From assembly GCF_003151135.1 (NCBI RefSeq), contig NZ_QEQK01000014.1:1-64000 (forward strand): DNA of 64,000 bases, written 5' to 3'. This document shows, piece by piece, positions 24,406 through 33,580 of the stretch. Positions within the stretch are counted from its first letter, which is position 1, and every line of letters starts with the position of its first letter. The translations under genes and the position numbers were made by a program. Origin of the DNA: Abyssibacter profundi (lineage in GTDB: Bacteria > Pseudomonadota > Gammaproteobacteria > Nevskiales > OUC007). The notes beneath the pieces were generated by a model. It saw only the letters and a program-made list of their open reading frames with translations. It had not been told where the DNA came from and did no database searches.

Positions 24406-27400
24406 ATGGGAATTCGAATTTCGGGCATGGGCCCGCGTGCGGCTATTGCCGCGTTGTTATTAGGGGCTGGCGCTCAGGCGCAGGCCCAGGCGCTGCCCTG
24501 TGCAGCAGAAGGCGACGAGCTGGTGCTGCATGAGTGGTCCGGGGTCGCGCCTTCGGCGGCGGGCGGACTGAATGCCGCACAGACGCGGGAAGCCTTGCCC
24601 GCGCTGGATTGCGCCTACGATGCGCTGGATGTCGTCGTGAGCTGGGACAATGTCATCGAGGATCTTGACCTCGATGTGGTTGATGAGCGGCAGTTCGTCG
24701 TGGCCAGCTCCGGCAAGTTCAATGCGGAAGACGATGGCACGGGGCCGGCTTTCGAAGCTGCGACGGTTGGCTCGCCGGTTGGCGCCTACACCGCCGTCGT
24801 CAAGAGCTACACCAACTACGACACCGCGTTCACGGCCAGCGCCACGGCCCGCTGTACCACGGCGGGTGGTTGTTTCGCCCCGGTGACCACACAACCGAGT
24901 TTCGAGGAGGAAACCCGGGTGGTGGTCGCGGTGATCGACAGTGCGATCAACCTCTACCACAGCTTCTACTATGCCGGCGGTGAGGGGTATCCGAACTCGG
25001 CGCCACAGGGGCTCTCCGACGATATGCTCGTCGAGCTGGGCGTCCCGCCCGAGAATGTCTTCGAACTGACCCGTACCGGCACGCTGGCCGAGCGCATCGC
25101 CGCTGACCAGGAGCGGGTCTGGGACAAGATCGAGCGCGGTCAGCGCTACTACTTTGTGGGCACCAATGTCGTTGCCCAGTCGTTTGCTGGCAACGATGAC
25201 GATGGCAATCCGCATCCGCTGCTGGTACCGACCACCGACAAGAGTCCGCATGGTGTTGGGACCAGCTCGGCCGTGCTCAAGGCCAATCCGGAAGCGGTGA
25301 TCCTGTTCCTGGAGACCGAAGGCGCGCTGGCCAACGATGCCTCGCATGTGGCCGCTTTCCGCGATCCGGCTGTCGACATCATTTCGACGAGCTACGGCAT
25401 CGGGGCCGCTGGTGTCTTCCCGCCCGAACTCTGGAGTTTCCACCAGAGCTTCAAGAGCGTGGTGTATGACGGCAAGCTGCACTTCTCGTCCGGTGGCAAT
25501 GCCCCGGGCTTTACGCCGGGTCGTGCCGGCGCGGGTCCGTGGTGGTCCATCGGTGTGTCCGGGTCGGAGGAAGATACCTCCAACGGTCGCACAACGGTCT
25601 CCGGCAACCTGCCCGATTTCATCTCCGACTTCACCCAGGACCTGGCCCGGTGCATGGACTGCGTGACCGGTCTGGCACCCTATGGCGGCACCAGCTTCTC
25701 CACGCCGCGCGCAGCGGGTGTGGCATCCAAGGTTCTGCTGGAAGCGCGCCGCGCACATGGCCACCTGGGCGGGATCAAGAAGGTCGATAATGTGCCGTAC
25801 ATGGTGCTGGCTGATGACAGCGTCGGCGAGTTTGATCTGACGAACTGGATTATCCGGCGCTCGCTCGAAGAGGCCGCGTACGTCCCGACGGTGGATGACT
25901 ACGACCCGGTTGCTGCGGTGCTGGACGATCTGGGCGCACAGCCGATTAATCCCGTCGCCCCCTGGTTGCAGACCGGTTGGGGTGACCTGACCGCAGCGCC
26001 AACCCGAGGCGTGGTCAATGCGGCCTTAACGCATCTGGGTCTGGCGGCCTCGCCGCGGGTGAAGCCACAGGATTTCTGTCAGTTCCAGACCACCTTGGTG
26101 CAGGAGCGCAAGCTGTACTGGGATACGCTTTCGCCGCTGGTTCCCGCCGTAGGCCTGGGGGATCGTTCCGAGCCGCTGGACGACGATCCGTTCATCTACT
26201 GTGACTCCGGCCTGCCCGCGCCGTATCCCGCCGCTAACGATCCGGGTGGACAAACCTACGATCCGGCTGGTGACTTCGATGGTGACGGCGTCTCGAATGC
26301 AGACGACGAATGCCCCGAAGACCCGACGAATGACTGCGCGCCGGATACCGACATCGACGACGATGGTATCGATGACGCGGACGACAACTGCCCCACGGTG
26401 CCCAACGCCGACCAGCGTGACACCGGTGATGACGGGGTGGGTGATGCCTGCGAAACCGGCCCAACCTCGGATGCACCGCCGACTGGGGGTCGCAATGAGG
26501 TCGCCCGCTATGAAGGTCCGGGCGCAACGGTCGTCACGCCGGTGGTCGGCCTGGGTGCAGGGTCTGGCTCCGACGGTTTCGCGACCAGCGAGTACCGCTA
26601 CCAGTTGCCGGGTGCGTTCGAGTACGACCTGATCGAGTTCACGCTCAGCGCCACGCAGGGCACCCAGCACTCCATGCGAATCTACGGCCCTGACGGCAAC
26701 TTGGTTGCCATGGAAGGTCCGGACTTCTTCGCAGGTGAGTTTGGCAGTGAACCGTTGAGTGATGGCGAGTTGCACGTCAGCCTGGCCACGCCGCCACAGG
26801 GTCTGTACCTGATTCAGATTCAGGAGCAGCTGGGCGCGGCCAATCAGCCGTTCACGGTCACCGTCCACGTCACCTGTCCCGAGACGGGTTGCGTCCTGGT
26901 GGACACCGACGGCGACGGCGTGCCGGATGTCAACGACGCCTTCCCGAACGATCCCACAGAGACCCTGGACAGCGATCAGGATGGCGTGGGTGACAACGCC
27001 GACCCCTGTCCTGAGGACCCGGCGGATGAATGTGGCGCCACCAATGGGGCCGCACCGGGCGATGTGTTCGTCGTCATCTCCCATCTCGTGGGCGAAGACG
27101 GCCTGACCGTGGCCTTCGACGCCAGCGCTTCGTACAAGTGTGCGTCAGCCTGCGAATCCGAGCTGAACCACCAGCCGCTGGAATCGCCGGAGTTCACGTT
27201 CTTCTTCCGGGATGACACGACGGGAGATGTCAACGCAGCGACCTTCGATGCGGATGGAGATGGCCTGATCACGCATCGCTATGGTGCGGCGGGCACGTTC
27301 CGCCCCGACGTTGTGGTGCGTGACGCCAATGGCAACGCCGCGGCCGGCTCGACGGAAGTCACGACGACCGTCACCGTGGATGCCGGGGAGCGGCCGGTTG

Positions 27401-27807
27401 AGAACGCCGCACGCCTGGTGGTCGATTACGATCGTGCCAATCCTGTGGTGCCGTTGGAGGTGGTCTTCGATGCCACGCTGACGACGGTGGCCGAAGGCTT
27501 CACCATCACTGGCTACACCTTCGACTTTGATGATGGGACGGTGATCCAAACCGACAACGCCATCGTGCAACATGTCTACGTGACGGCCGGAACCTACGAA
27601 CCGGAGGTCACTGTCGAGTTCACGGATGGCGATGGTGCCCAGCAGTTCTCCTCCGCCAAGTCGCAGGCGGTACAGGCCAGCGCATCGGGCACGAACGACG
27701 TGCCGTCGAGCCGCTCGGGTGGCGGGTCAGGTGCGCTGGGCGGCTGGCTGCTGCTGTCGCTCATGGCGTCGGGCCTGCTCCGGCGTCGGATGCGTCCCGC
27801 GGTCTGA
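24406..27807 (+). CDS. Secreted S8 (subtilisin-like) serine protease with TSP3 and PKD repeats and GlyGly-CTERM tail
   Basis: This 1133-residue protein starts at an ATG after GGGGAG. The signal peptide ends near AQAQA. The S8 triad is present in order: Asp in VAVIDSAIN (about 184), His in SPHGVGTSS (about 285) and Ser in GGTSFSTPRAAG (about 430). Next come Ca-binding thrombospondin type 3 repeats (DGDGVSNADDECP, DDDGIDDADDNCP, about 625-685), a jelly-roll, PPC-like domain (about 690-825), another TSP3 pair, two PKD-like domains (about 885-1095) and the tail GGGSGALGG, Leu-rich helix and RRRMR. It should be exported, sorted by a rhombosortase and displayed or released to degrade external protein. 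It stands as a single gene with its own terminator. The tail matches the partial protein at 2-169. Confidence 0.92.
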   Translation: MGIRISGMGPRAAIAALLLGAGAQAQAQALPCAAEGDELVLHEWSGVAPSAAGGLNAAQTREALPALDCAYDALDVVVSWDNVIEDLDLDVVDERQFVVASSGKFNAEDDGTGPAFEAATVGSPVGAYTAVVKSYTNYDTAFTASATARCTTAGGCFAPVTTQPSFEEETRVVVAVIDSAINLYHSFYYAGGEGYPNSAPQGLSDDMLVELGVPPENVFELTRTGTLAERIAADQERVWDKIERGQRYYFVGTNVVAQSFAGNDDDGNPHPLLVPTTDKSPHGVGTSSAVLKANPEAVILFLETEGALANDASHVAAFRDPAVDIISTSYGIGAAGVFPPELWSFHQSFKSVVYDGKLHFSSGGNAPGFTPGRAGAGPWWSIGVSGSEEDTSNGRTTVSGNLPDFISDFTQDLARCMDCVTGLAPYGGTSFSTPRAAGVASKVLLEARRAHGHLGGIKKVDNVPYMVLADDSVGEFDLTNWIIRRSLEEAAYVPTVDDYDPVAAVLDDLGAQPINPVAPWLQTGWGDLTAAPTRGVVNAALTHLGLAASPRVKPQDFCQFQTTLVQERKLYWDTLSPLVPAVGLGDRSEPLDDDPFIYCDSGLPAPYPAANDPGGQTYDPAGDFDGDGVSNADDECPEDPTNDCAPDTDIDDDGIDDADDNCPTVPNADQRDTGDDGVGDACETGPTSDAPPTGGRNEVARYEGPGATVVTPVVGLGAGSGSDGFATSEYRYQLPGAFEYDLIEFTLSATQGTQHSMRIYGPDGNLVAMEGPDFFAGEFGSEPLSDGELHVSLATPPQGLYLIQIQEQLGAANQPFTVTVHVTCPETGCVLVDTDGDGVPDVNDAFPNDPTETLDSDQDGVGDNADPCPEDPADECGATNGAAPGDVFVVISHLVGEDGLTVAFDASASYKCASACESELNHQPLESPEFTFFFRDDTTGDVNAATFDADGDGLITHRYGAAGTFRPDVVVRDANGNAAAGSTEVTTTVTVDAGERPVENAARLVVDYDRANPVVPLEVVFDATLTTVAEGFTITGYTFDFDDGTVIQTDNAIVQHVYVTAGTYEPEVTVEFTDGDGAQQFSSAKSQAVQASASGTNDVPSSRSGGGSGALGGWLLLSLMASGLLRRRMRPAV

Positions 27808-27830
27808 TTGACGCGAGCGTGTATGACAAG

Positions 27831-27855
27831 AGCCCCGCTTCGGCGGGGCTTTTTT
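27831..27855 (+). terminator. Intrinsic terminator after the S8 protease
   Basis: AGCCCCGC (27831-27838) pairs with GCGGGGCT (27843-27850) around a stable TTCG tetraloop and is followed by a run of T to 27855. It lies 24 bases after the stop codon. Confidence 0.95.
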
Positions 27856-28088
27856 GTGCGCCGTGCAATCTGTGATGAGATGGGGCATCTGAGCCAGATG
27901 CTGCGCGGTCAGCGCGGCATCGACAGGGAAGGGGCGTGACAGGGCAGGATGGAGCGCCACTCCCCTCATCGAACACCCCGATCAGCGTGTGGACGCGGCG
28001 TTTCGGGCCGGTGCACAGCTCGTGAGGAGCGACGATTCCATTGCGAGGCCGGTTTGTGACCGGCTCGCCAAAACCAACGGAGCAATGC

Positions 28089-28517
28089 ATGACCGCAGCC
28101 CACTTGGCCTTGTCGGCCGCCGGCAGTTTTCTACTGGTCGGGATGATCACCGGCATCTGGAAGTACCACCACATGATGCGTGCGGCCGATGCCCAGGCCC
28201 CGGTCTACGTGGATGTCTGTCATCGCACGGCGTTGATGTACGCCTTTGCCTGCCTGGTGCTACAGCAGCTGGCGCTGCATAGCCGCTGGAGCCCCGTGGT
28301 GAATCTCTGGGCGGTGATCATCCCGGTGTTGTTCTTCGCGTCCGCCGTCGCGACCTATGCCTTGCATGGCTGGCTGCGTGACACAGACAACCAACTGGCA
28401 CGCCCCCACCGGTTGGGTCACAAGACCGTGCCGGGTGGGCTGATCCGCGTCTACATGTTTGGACTGATCGCCGGCGAGATCGGTGGCACGGCGGTCCTGC
28501 TGGCGGGTGTGTTGTAG
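28089..28517 (+). CDS. Small His-containing integral membrane protein
   Basis: This protein has 142 residues from the ATG at 28089, with GGAG about six bases upstream. Four transmembrane helices are likely: LSAAGSFLLVGMITGIW, TALMYAFACLVLQQLAL, VNLWAVIIPVLFFASAVATY and VYMFGLIAGEIGGTAVLLAG. Several His lie at helix ends (KYHHMM, VCHRTALMY, ARPHRLGHK), which could bind heme or metal. I do not recognise a named family. It ends three bases before the convergent stop of the next minus-strand gene. Confidence 0.72.
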   Translation: MTAAHLALSAAGSFLLVGMITGIWKYHHMMRAADAQAPVYVDVCHRTALMYAFACLVLQQLALHSRWSPVVNLWAVIIPVLFFASAVATYALHGWLRDTDNQLARPHRLGHKTVPGGLIRVYMFGLIAGEIGGTAVLLAGVL

Positions 28518-28520
28518 GCG

Positions 28521-29306
28521 TTACCGGATAATCTGGTAACGATCCGCTTCCTTGCACTGCGCGCGGGCCAGCGCGCGTAGCGGTTGTCTGCGCGGACCGA
28601 CCGTCCATTCCAGCTTTTCACGCGTGCGCCGACATTGGTCGATCAGACGCTGCTTTTCCTTCGCCCTGCATTCCCGGTACCGGATGGAGCCGTATTGCAG
28701 TTGCGTGCATTGATTTACGTAGACCCGTGGCGTCGGTGCCTGCTTCGGTGGTGACGGTTGGCGTTGAGTGCTCGCCGAAGTGGCCGCGCGAGACGGCGAC
28801 GGCTTGGCGGGTGGCTGCGCGTGTTTGAGTAATCTGGCGTACTGATCGCAGGGGTTGTGGTCCTTGAGCCCCGGCGCCTGGCCGGACCGGGCACTGGAGA
28901 CGCATTGCTCGCGCAGGCTTTGACGCCGCAGTTCGAACGCTAGGCAAGCCCGCCGCCGGTCCAGGTCGGTCGTTGCCCGACCCTGACAGGCTTGCAGCAG
29001 AGTCATCGCCGACTGTGTGGTGGTGGCGCGTGGCTGCGCTGCCGCGGCGCCTGCCGGCGGGTTGGTGGCACGCGCCGGCTGGGCGTGGTCGGGCGCTGGC
29101 GACGGCGTTAGACCCTGATCGTCGACTGCACTTGCCCAACCGAGCGCCGGTTGAGCAATCGTGGCCTGGAACCATTGTGGTGCCACTTGGCTGGCGGTGA
29201 GCAAGCCCGCCAGAGGCAGGCAGCAGATCAGCAGAAGCCGGGTCAAGGTGGGGTCCGTTCTCAGGGGGGCTATTCCAGAACGAAGAATCGCACCCAATCC
29301 GGACAA
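28521..29306 (-). CDS. Cys-rich envelope protein of unknown function
   Basis: This protein has up to 261 residues. The longest start is a TTG at 29306. The hydrophobic segment LTRLLLICCLPLAGLLTA is a signal anchor or signal peptide, and another TTG at 29246 would place it at the N-terminus; neither start has a convincing ribosome site. The rest is Ala/Pro/Gln-rich low complexity interrupted by two conserved-looking Cys/Arg-rich blocks (QACQGRATTDLDRRRACLAF and NQCTQLQYGSIRYRECRAKE). Paired Cys suggest disulfides in the periplasm. No family recognised. Confidence 0.62.
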   Translation of the reverse strand: MSGLGAILRSGIAPLRTDPTLTRLLLICCLPLAGLLTASQVAPQWFQATIAQPALGWASAVDDQGLTPSPAPDHAQPARATNPPAGAAAAQPRATTTQSAMTLLQACQGRATTDLDRRRACLAFELRRQSLREQCVSSARSGQAPGLKDHNPCDQYARLLKHAQPPAKPSPSRAATSASTQRQPSPPKQAPTPRVYVNQCTQLQYGSIRYRECRAKEKQRLIDQCRRTREKLEWTVGPRRQPLRALARAQCKEADRYQIIR

Positions 29307-29395
29307 GCCCGGATGTCTGTCAGGCGCCTGTCAGCGTGCATCGGTTTGATAAGAGGCCGACCCACAGGCGGCGCTGGCCGCAAATCGAGGCCCAG

Positions 29396-29896
29396 ATGCG
29401 TTCTCACTGGCGCTTGCTTGTACTCATACCCTTGCTGCTGGCATCGGCATGTGGCTATCACCACAGCCATTCCGATCACCTGCCTGAAGCCCGCCTGAAT
29501 GGCGATTGGGGGACAGGCTGTCAGCTCATCTACGACGCTGATCCGCATGACCCCTACGATGCCCGCAGCTACATCGACACGTTCAGCTTCTGGGACGGCG
29601 CTTACTTCGGGGCCTACGAGACCTACGCCACCGATAATTGCGGCGGCGCGCCGCTGGATGTCGTGGTGAGCGAAGGGGAGATCTACCTGGAGGGCTGGAC
29701 GACCACAGCTGATGGCGTGCGCGCCGAGCGTCTCGACTTCGAAGGCGAGTTCACTTGCTACACGCTCATCGACCACGACCCGGTGTATGAGACCTTCGTA
29801 CTCGGGGATTTCCAGGGGGCTGGCTACGACGACTGTCGCTCGCCGGCGAGGCGGCATCGCTACCTGGATTTCGAGGCAGTTTACTTCCGGTATTAG
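29396..29896 (+). CDS. Small acidic lipoprotein
   Basis: This protein has 166 residues from the ATG at 29396, with GAGG five bases upstream; an in-frame ATG 20 codons earlier gives a basic extension without signal character. A lipobox (LLASAC, Cys about 19) is followed by HHSHSDH and an acidic, aromatic beta-rich body with four Cys (GTGCQLIYDAD, DNCGGAPLD, FTCYTLIDHD, YDDCRSPA). It looks like a lipocalin- or jelly-roll-sized domain, but no family is recognised. Confidence 0.75.
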   Translation: MRSHWRLLVLIPLLLASACGYHHSHSDHLPEARLNGDWGTGCQLIYDADPHDPYDARSYIDTFSFWDGAYFGAYETYATDNCGGAPLDVVVSEGEIYLEGWTTTADGVRAERLDFEGEFTCYTLIDHDPVYETFVLGDFQGAGYDDCRSPARRHRYLDFEAVYFRY

Positions 29897-30071
29897 CCAG
29901 TTGGCTCCAAAAGGGGGGCGGCGCGGGGGCGCGCCCGAGCGACCTGCTCGGGCTCGAGCTTAACGGGATGATCGGTGGTCCTGCCTCGCATCTAGCGCTC
30001 GACCGGCCATTTGGTGGTGTGTGTTCATCAATGTTTCCCTGAAGGGGTCTGTGACCAAGCAGGAGGTCTCC

Positions 30072-30836
30072 ATGTCACACCCCAAGCAGGTCGTCCTAAT
30101 CACGGGCGGTAGTCGAGGTCTGGGACGGGCAGCGGCCTTGGCGCTGGCGGATCAAGGTGACGACGTCATCATCACCTACCGGGATCAGGCCGGTGCCGCT
30201 CGCTCGGTGGTCGAGGCCGTCCAGGCGCAGGGAGGACAGGCCGCATCGCTGCAGTTGGATGTGGCGGATGTCGGCTCATACGAGGCCTTTGTCACCGCAG
30301 TCCGCGAGCGGCTGCAACAGCAATGGAACCGGACCGACTTCGACGCGCTGCTGAATAACGCGGGTCACAGCCTGAACCGGCCGTTCGAGCAGACCACCGA
30401 GGCTGCGTTCGATGCCCTCATGGCCGTGCACGTCAAAGGTCCGTTCTTTCTGACCCAGGCGCTACTGCCACAGCTGCGTGATGGTGGCCGCATCCTGAAC
30501 GTCTCGTCTGCACTGGCGCGATTTTGCCTGCCGGGCCACACGGCCTATGGTGCGGCCAAGGGTGCGGTTGAGGTGATGACGCGTTACATGGCCAAAGAGT
30601 TGGCACCACGTGGTCTATCCGTTAACGCCATTGCACCAGGTGCCACCGAGACCGACTTTGGTGGTGGCGCCGTGCGTGACAACCCGGAAATCAACGCCCA
30701 GGTTGCGGCCAATACGGCTCTGGGGCGTGCGGGTCGCCCCGAAGACCTCGGCGTCGTCATGGCGCAGTTGCTGAGTCCGGAGAGCCGATGGGTCACGGGC
30801 GAGTGCATCGAAGCCTCTGGCGGCATGATGATCTAA
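30072..30836 (+). CDS. Short-chain dehydrogenase/reductase (FabG-like SDR)
   Basis: This 254-residue protein starts at an ATG after AGGAGG, which rules out the 17-codon upstream extension. The classical SDR signature is complete: TGGSRGLG (cofactor loop), LDVAD, NNAGHS, VSSALARF (catalytic Ser) and YGAAKGAVE (catalytic Tyr and Lys), then APGATETDF. The C-terminus ends SGGMMI, as in FabG-type oxidoreductases. It uses NAD(P)H to interconvert an alcohol and a ketone; the substrate is unknown. It appears to be a single-gene unit. Confidence 0.95.
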   Translation: MSHPKQVVLITGGSRGLGRAAALALADQGDDVIITYRDQAGAARSVVEAVQAQGGQAASLQLDVADVGSYEAFVTAVRERLQQQWNRTDFDALLNNAGHSLNRPFEQTTEAAFDALMAVHVKGPFFLTQALLPQLRDGGRILNVSSALARFCLPGHTAYGAAKGAVEVMTRYMAKELAPRGLSVNAIAPGATETDFGGGAVRDNPEINAQVAANTALGRAGRPEDLGVVMAQLLSPESRWVTGECIEASGGMMI

Positions 30837-30897
30837 AGCTCGGGCTGATCGACCGGCGGATCAACCTGATCAAGCGGTGCCGCTCGAAGTCGGTGGA

Positions 30898-32043
30898 CTA
30901 CTGCGAGGGCCGCCACCGATGTTTGCGTCGCAGAAAGGGTTGTTCGACAAGCCGGTAGGACAGCTCGGCGGCGGCATAGGTGGAGAAGGCGAAGAGCGGA
31001 AACCACATCAGCAGGCAGGCGTAGAAGCCGGCGCCGGTCCAGTGGTGCAGCGTGAACACCAACGGTGAAAGCGCATGCGCCAGGGGAAAGTGCCACAGGT
31101 AGCCGGCGTAGGACACGCGCCCGACCCGGCGTAGCGCCGGGTGCACCAGGGGCGGCCATTGGGGCGCCCGGCCGGTGAGCCAGACCAGCAGCAAGGTCAC
31201 GGTTATGTTGAACAGGCTATAGCCCCACAGGAACTGCCGCCCATTGGGCAGCGTGTTCGGCCACCCCAGCGTGGCCCAGGCACCGAACTGCTGCGCCGGC
31301 GCCCAAACCGGATTGTCGGGGACCAGCCCGCCGGCGCTTGCCAGCAGCAGGCCGGCCACGGCGACGCACCAGCCAGGCGGATACGCGCCGGGTCGAGCGG
31401 ACAACCACCAGGCACCCAGACCGCCCGCAGCAAAGGCGTCCAGGTGGCTGGTGGTCAGCAGGGCCAGCGCATGGGGTGATGAGAACGCTGCCCCGCCGTG
31501 GCTCGCCATCAGGATGCGCGTGACCAGCCCCAGTAGAAACAACGCAACCAGGGCGGCGCCCAGTCGGGGGCCTTTGAGTCCGATGATTAGCAGCGGCCAG
31601 ACGAGATAAATGTGCTCCTCCACGCATAGCGACCAGACGTGTCCCAGCCAGTGAGAGCCGGGAATCCAGCCGCCGGCCTGGCCGATGTTGTAAGTCAGGC
31701 TCAGCGCCATCGCCCATTCACGTGCCGCAGGCGGCCGCTCTGCGAAGGGCGCGATCCCGGCCAACACCGCGAGGAAGACCAGGTAGGCCGGTGCGATTCT
31801 AAGAACGCGGCGTAGCCAGAACCCGCGTAGCTGGGCACCGGCCGGGGCGTCGGGTTCGCGTAGCAGGACGCGCGTGATCAGAAAGCCGGACAGGACGAAG
31901 AACAGCTGTACACCCAGCCAGCCCGCGCCAAGCAGATTGCCGTGGTAGGCCATGACCAGCAGCAAGGCCACGCCCCGCAGCCCATCCAGGGCCGGGACAT
32001 GATCGGGCGTCAAGTCAGCTTGGGTTGCTGTGGCGTGGGGCAC
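30898..32043 (-). CDS. Acyltransferase 3 (OafA/YrhL) family membrane protein
   Basis: This 381-residue protein begins with a short polar tail and then PALDGLRGVALLLVMAYHG, with the conserved RG and active-site His. GVQLFFVLSGFLITRVL and FWLRRVLRIAPAYLV follow, the diagnostic blocks of the family. About ten transmembrane helices are expected. Members O-acylate cell-surface sugars, peptidoglycan, lipids or antibiotics using cytosolic acyl-CoA. There is no attached SGNH domain. The gene is convergent with the SDR gene, and no glycan gene cluster surrounds it, so the acceptor is unknown. Confidence 0.92.
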   Translation of the reverse strand: MPHATATQADLTPDHVPALDGLRGVALLLVMAYHGNLLGAGWLGVQLFFVLSGFLITRVLLREPDAPAGAQLRGFWLRRVLRIAPAYLVFLAVLAGIAPFAERPPAAREWAMALSLTYNIGQAGGWIPGSHWLGHVWSLCVEEHIYLVWPLLIIGLKGPRLGAALVALFLLGLVTRILMASHGGAAFSSPHALALLTTSHLDAFAAGGLGAWWLSARPGAYPPGWCVAVAGLLLASAGGLVPDNPVWAPAQQFGAWATLGWPNTLPNGRQFLWGYSLFNITVTLLLVWLTGRAPQWPPLVHPALRRVGRVSYAGYLWHFPLAHALSPLVFTLHHWTGAGFYACLLMWFPLFAFSTYAAAELSYRLVEQPFLRRKHRWRPSQ

Positions 32044-32099
32044 GGTCGGGCAGTCAAAGCAGCAGCTGTCAGTGTAGAGCGCGGCTGGGCTGCGGGCAC

Positions 32100-32131
32100 A
32101 AAAAAGGCGCGACAGCCGAAGCTGCCGCGCC
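32100..32131 (-). terminator. Intrinsic terminator of the DUF1302-DUF1329 operon
   Basis: Read on the minus strand, an 11-bp stem (32131-32121 with 32116-32106) closes a TTCG tetraloop and is followed by six T (32105-32100). It lies 23 bases after the stop codon of the DUF1329 gene. Confidence 0.93.
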
Positions 32132-32154
32132 AGAGGTGCCTCCTGGAGGAAGGC

Positions 32155-33534
32155 CTATCGGCGACCGCGCGACCGCAAAGCAGCCGGACGGAAATCGTTC
32201 TCGGTGGCCTCGATCGGCTTGTAGACCACGTCGTAGTCGTTGGTGAGTCGCATGGCGATGTAGCGCTTGGCATTGAGGTCGTGATGAACCTCGACACCGG
32301 CGGATAGCATCGGCAGATCGTAGAAGTTCAGCGAGTGCAGTTCGGCCACACGCCAGAGCTGATCGCGATTGTCGTACTTGTCGACAACATGCACGGCCCA
32401 GCTATCTTCATCCAGGTAGAAATCCCGGCGCTTGTAGATATGGCTGGTGCCATCCTTGAGCGTCGCTCGTACATGCCAGACGCGATGGAGCTCATACCTC
32501 GCATACTCGGGATTGATATGTCCCGGGCGGATGACATCGGAGATGCTGATCTTGTCGCTGTTCAGCTCGTAGGTGTTGTACGGGATGTAGATCGACTTCT
32601 TGCCGATGATCTCCCACTTGTAGCGGTCGGTGGCGCCATTGAACATGCCGAAGTCGTCATTGGTGCGCAGGCTGTCCGAGGCCGTACCCGGATTGTCGTA
32701 GGCCACATTGGGTGCCAACCGCACACGGCGTGAGCCGGGGTTGTACACCCAGGCCTTGCGGGGCTGTGCGTTCTGGTCGGCGTATTCATGCACCAGCAGG
32801 ATGGAACCGGCCAGGCGCGGCGGAGCTGTGATGGCCTGCAGGAAATACAGCAGCAGGTTCTCCTGGCGCTGACTGGCGGTCTTGCTTTGGTTGCCGTAGA
32901 TGAAGTCGTACTCGTAGTCGAACTCCACGAGGTTGTAGTCCCCGCCGGTGGTCACCGGTGCCTGGGCCCAGCTCGTGCCCCAGGTGTCGCCCTTGTAGGC
33001 CGTCAGGTGGTTCCAGATCACCTCGGTGCCGTTCTGCGGAATCGGGAACGCAATGCCCGAGGTGGCACCGGTAAACCCGTTGCCGCCGTCAACCAGGGTC
33101 ACCTTGGTCGCATTCTCGCGGGTGGCGTCATAAATGCCCTGCGGGAACGATGCGGTGCGCCGGCTCGGATACACCTTCATTTTCCAGGTGGGGTACTGCT
33201 TGAGCAGCGCCATCTGGCCGGGCGTGAGGTGATCGGCGTACTGATCGGCATTCTGCCCGGTGATGACGAACTGGACCGCATCGTCCGGGAAGGGGTTGGG
33301 ATAGTGCTTCGTGGGTTCAAAGTCAGGATGGACTTCCGTGATGCCGCCATCCCAGGCCGGAATGCCCAGTGCGCGGTTGCCGGCTTTTTCGGCGCCCATC
33401 GGTGTCAGGTCCTGGCCGAGGCGTGCCGCTTCGGCTTCGGAGACAGCGGCCCCTGCCAGCATGGGCAGGGCCGTCGCCATGGCTGCCGTGGCCGCCAGTG
33501 CGGTTGTCAGCAGTCGATTGGTTCGTGCTTGCAT
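32155..33534 (-). CDS. DUF1329 periplasmic protein
   Basis: This protein has 459 residues. The ATG at 33534 has GGAGAG at good distance; the upstream in-frame Met at 33546 overlaps that site. The signal peptide ends near LAGAA. The mature start (AARLGQDLTPMGAEKAGN, then GIPAWDGG and HYPNPFPDD) and the central WEIIGKKSIYIPYNTYEL block with a tyrosine-rich second half are typical of DUF1329. The family has a LolA/LppX-like lipid-binding fold and is usually encoded next to DUF1302 in Pseudomonas and relatives that metabolise sterols, phenols or hydrocarbons. A role in carrying a hydrophobic compound between membranes is inferred. Confidence 0.92.
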   Translation of the reverse strand: MQARTNRLLTTALAATAAMATALPMLAGAAVSEAEAARLGQDLTPMGAEKAGNRALGIPAWDGGITEVHPDFEPTKHYPNPFPDDAVQFVITGQNADQYADHLTPGQMALLKQYPTWKMKVYPSRRTASFPQGIYDATRENATKVTLVDGGNGFTGATSGIAFPIPQNGTEVIWNHLTAYKGDTWGTSWAQAPVTTGGDYNLVEFDYEYDFIYGNQSKTASQRQENLLLYFLQAITAPPRLAGSILLVHEYADQNAQPRKAWVYNPGSRRVRLAPNVAYDNPGTASDSLRTNDDFGMFNGATDRYKWEIIGKKSIYIPYNTYELNSDKISISDVIRPGHINPEYARYELHRVWHVRATLKDGTSHIYKRRDFYLDEDSWAVHVVDKYDNRDQLWRVAELHSLNFYDLPMLSAGVEVHHDLNAKRYIAMRLTNDYDVVYKPIEATENDFRPAALRSRGRR

Positions 33535-33580
33535 GGTGCTCTCCATGAGATTCGGTTCGCGAGACATCAACAAGGCGGGC

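Noticed and set aside
26270-27010. Apparent tandem DNA repeats rich in GATGACGG-like units
   Set aside because: They encode the Ca-binding Asp-rich thrombospondin type 3 repeats of the S8 protease and need no other explanation.
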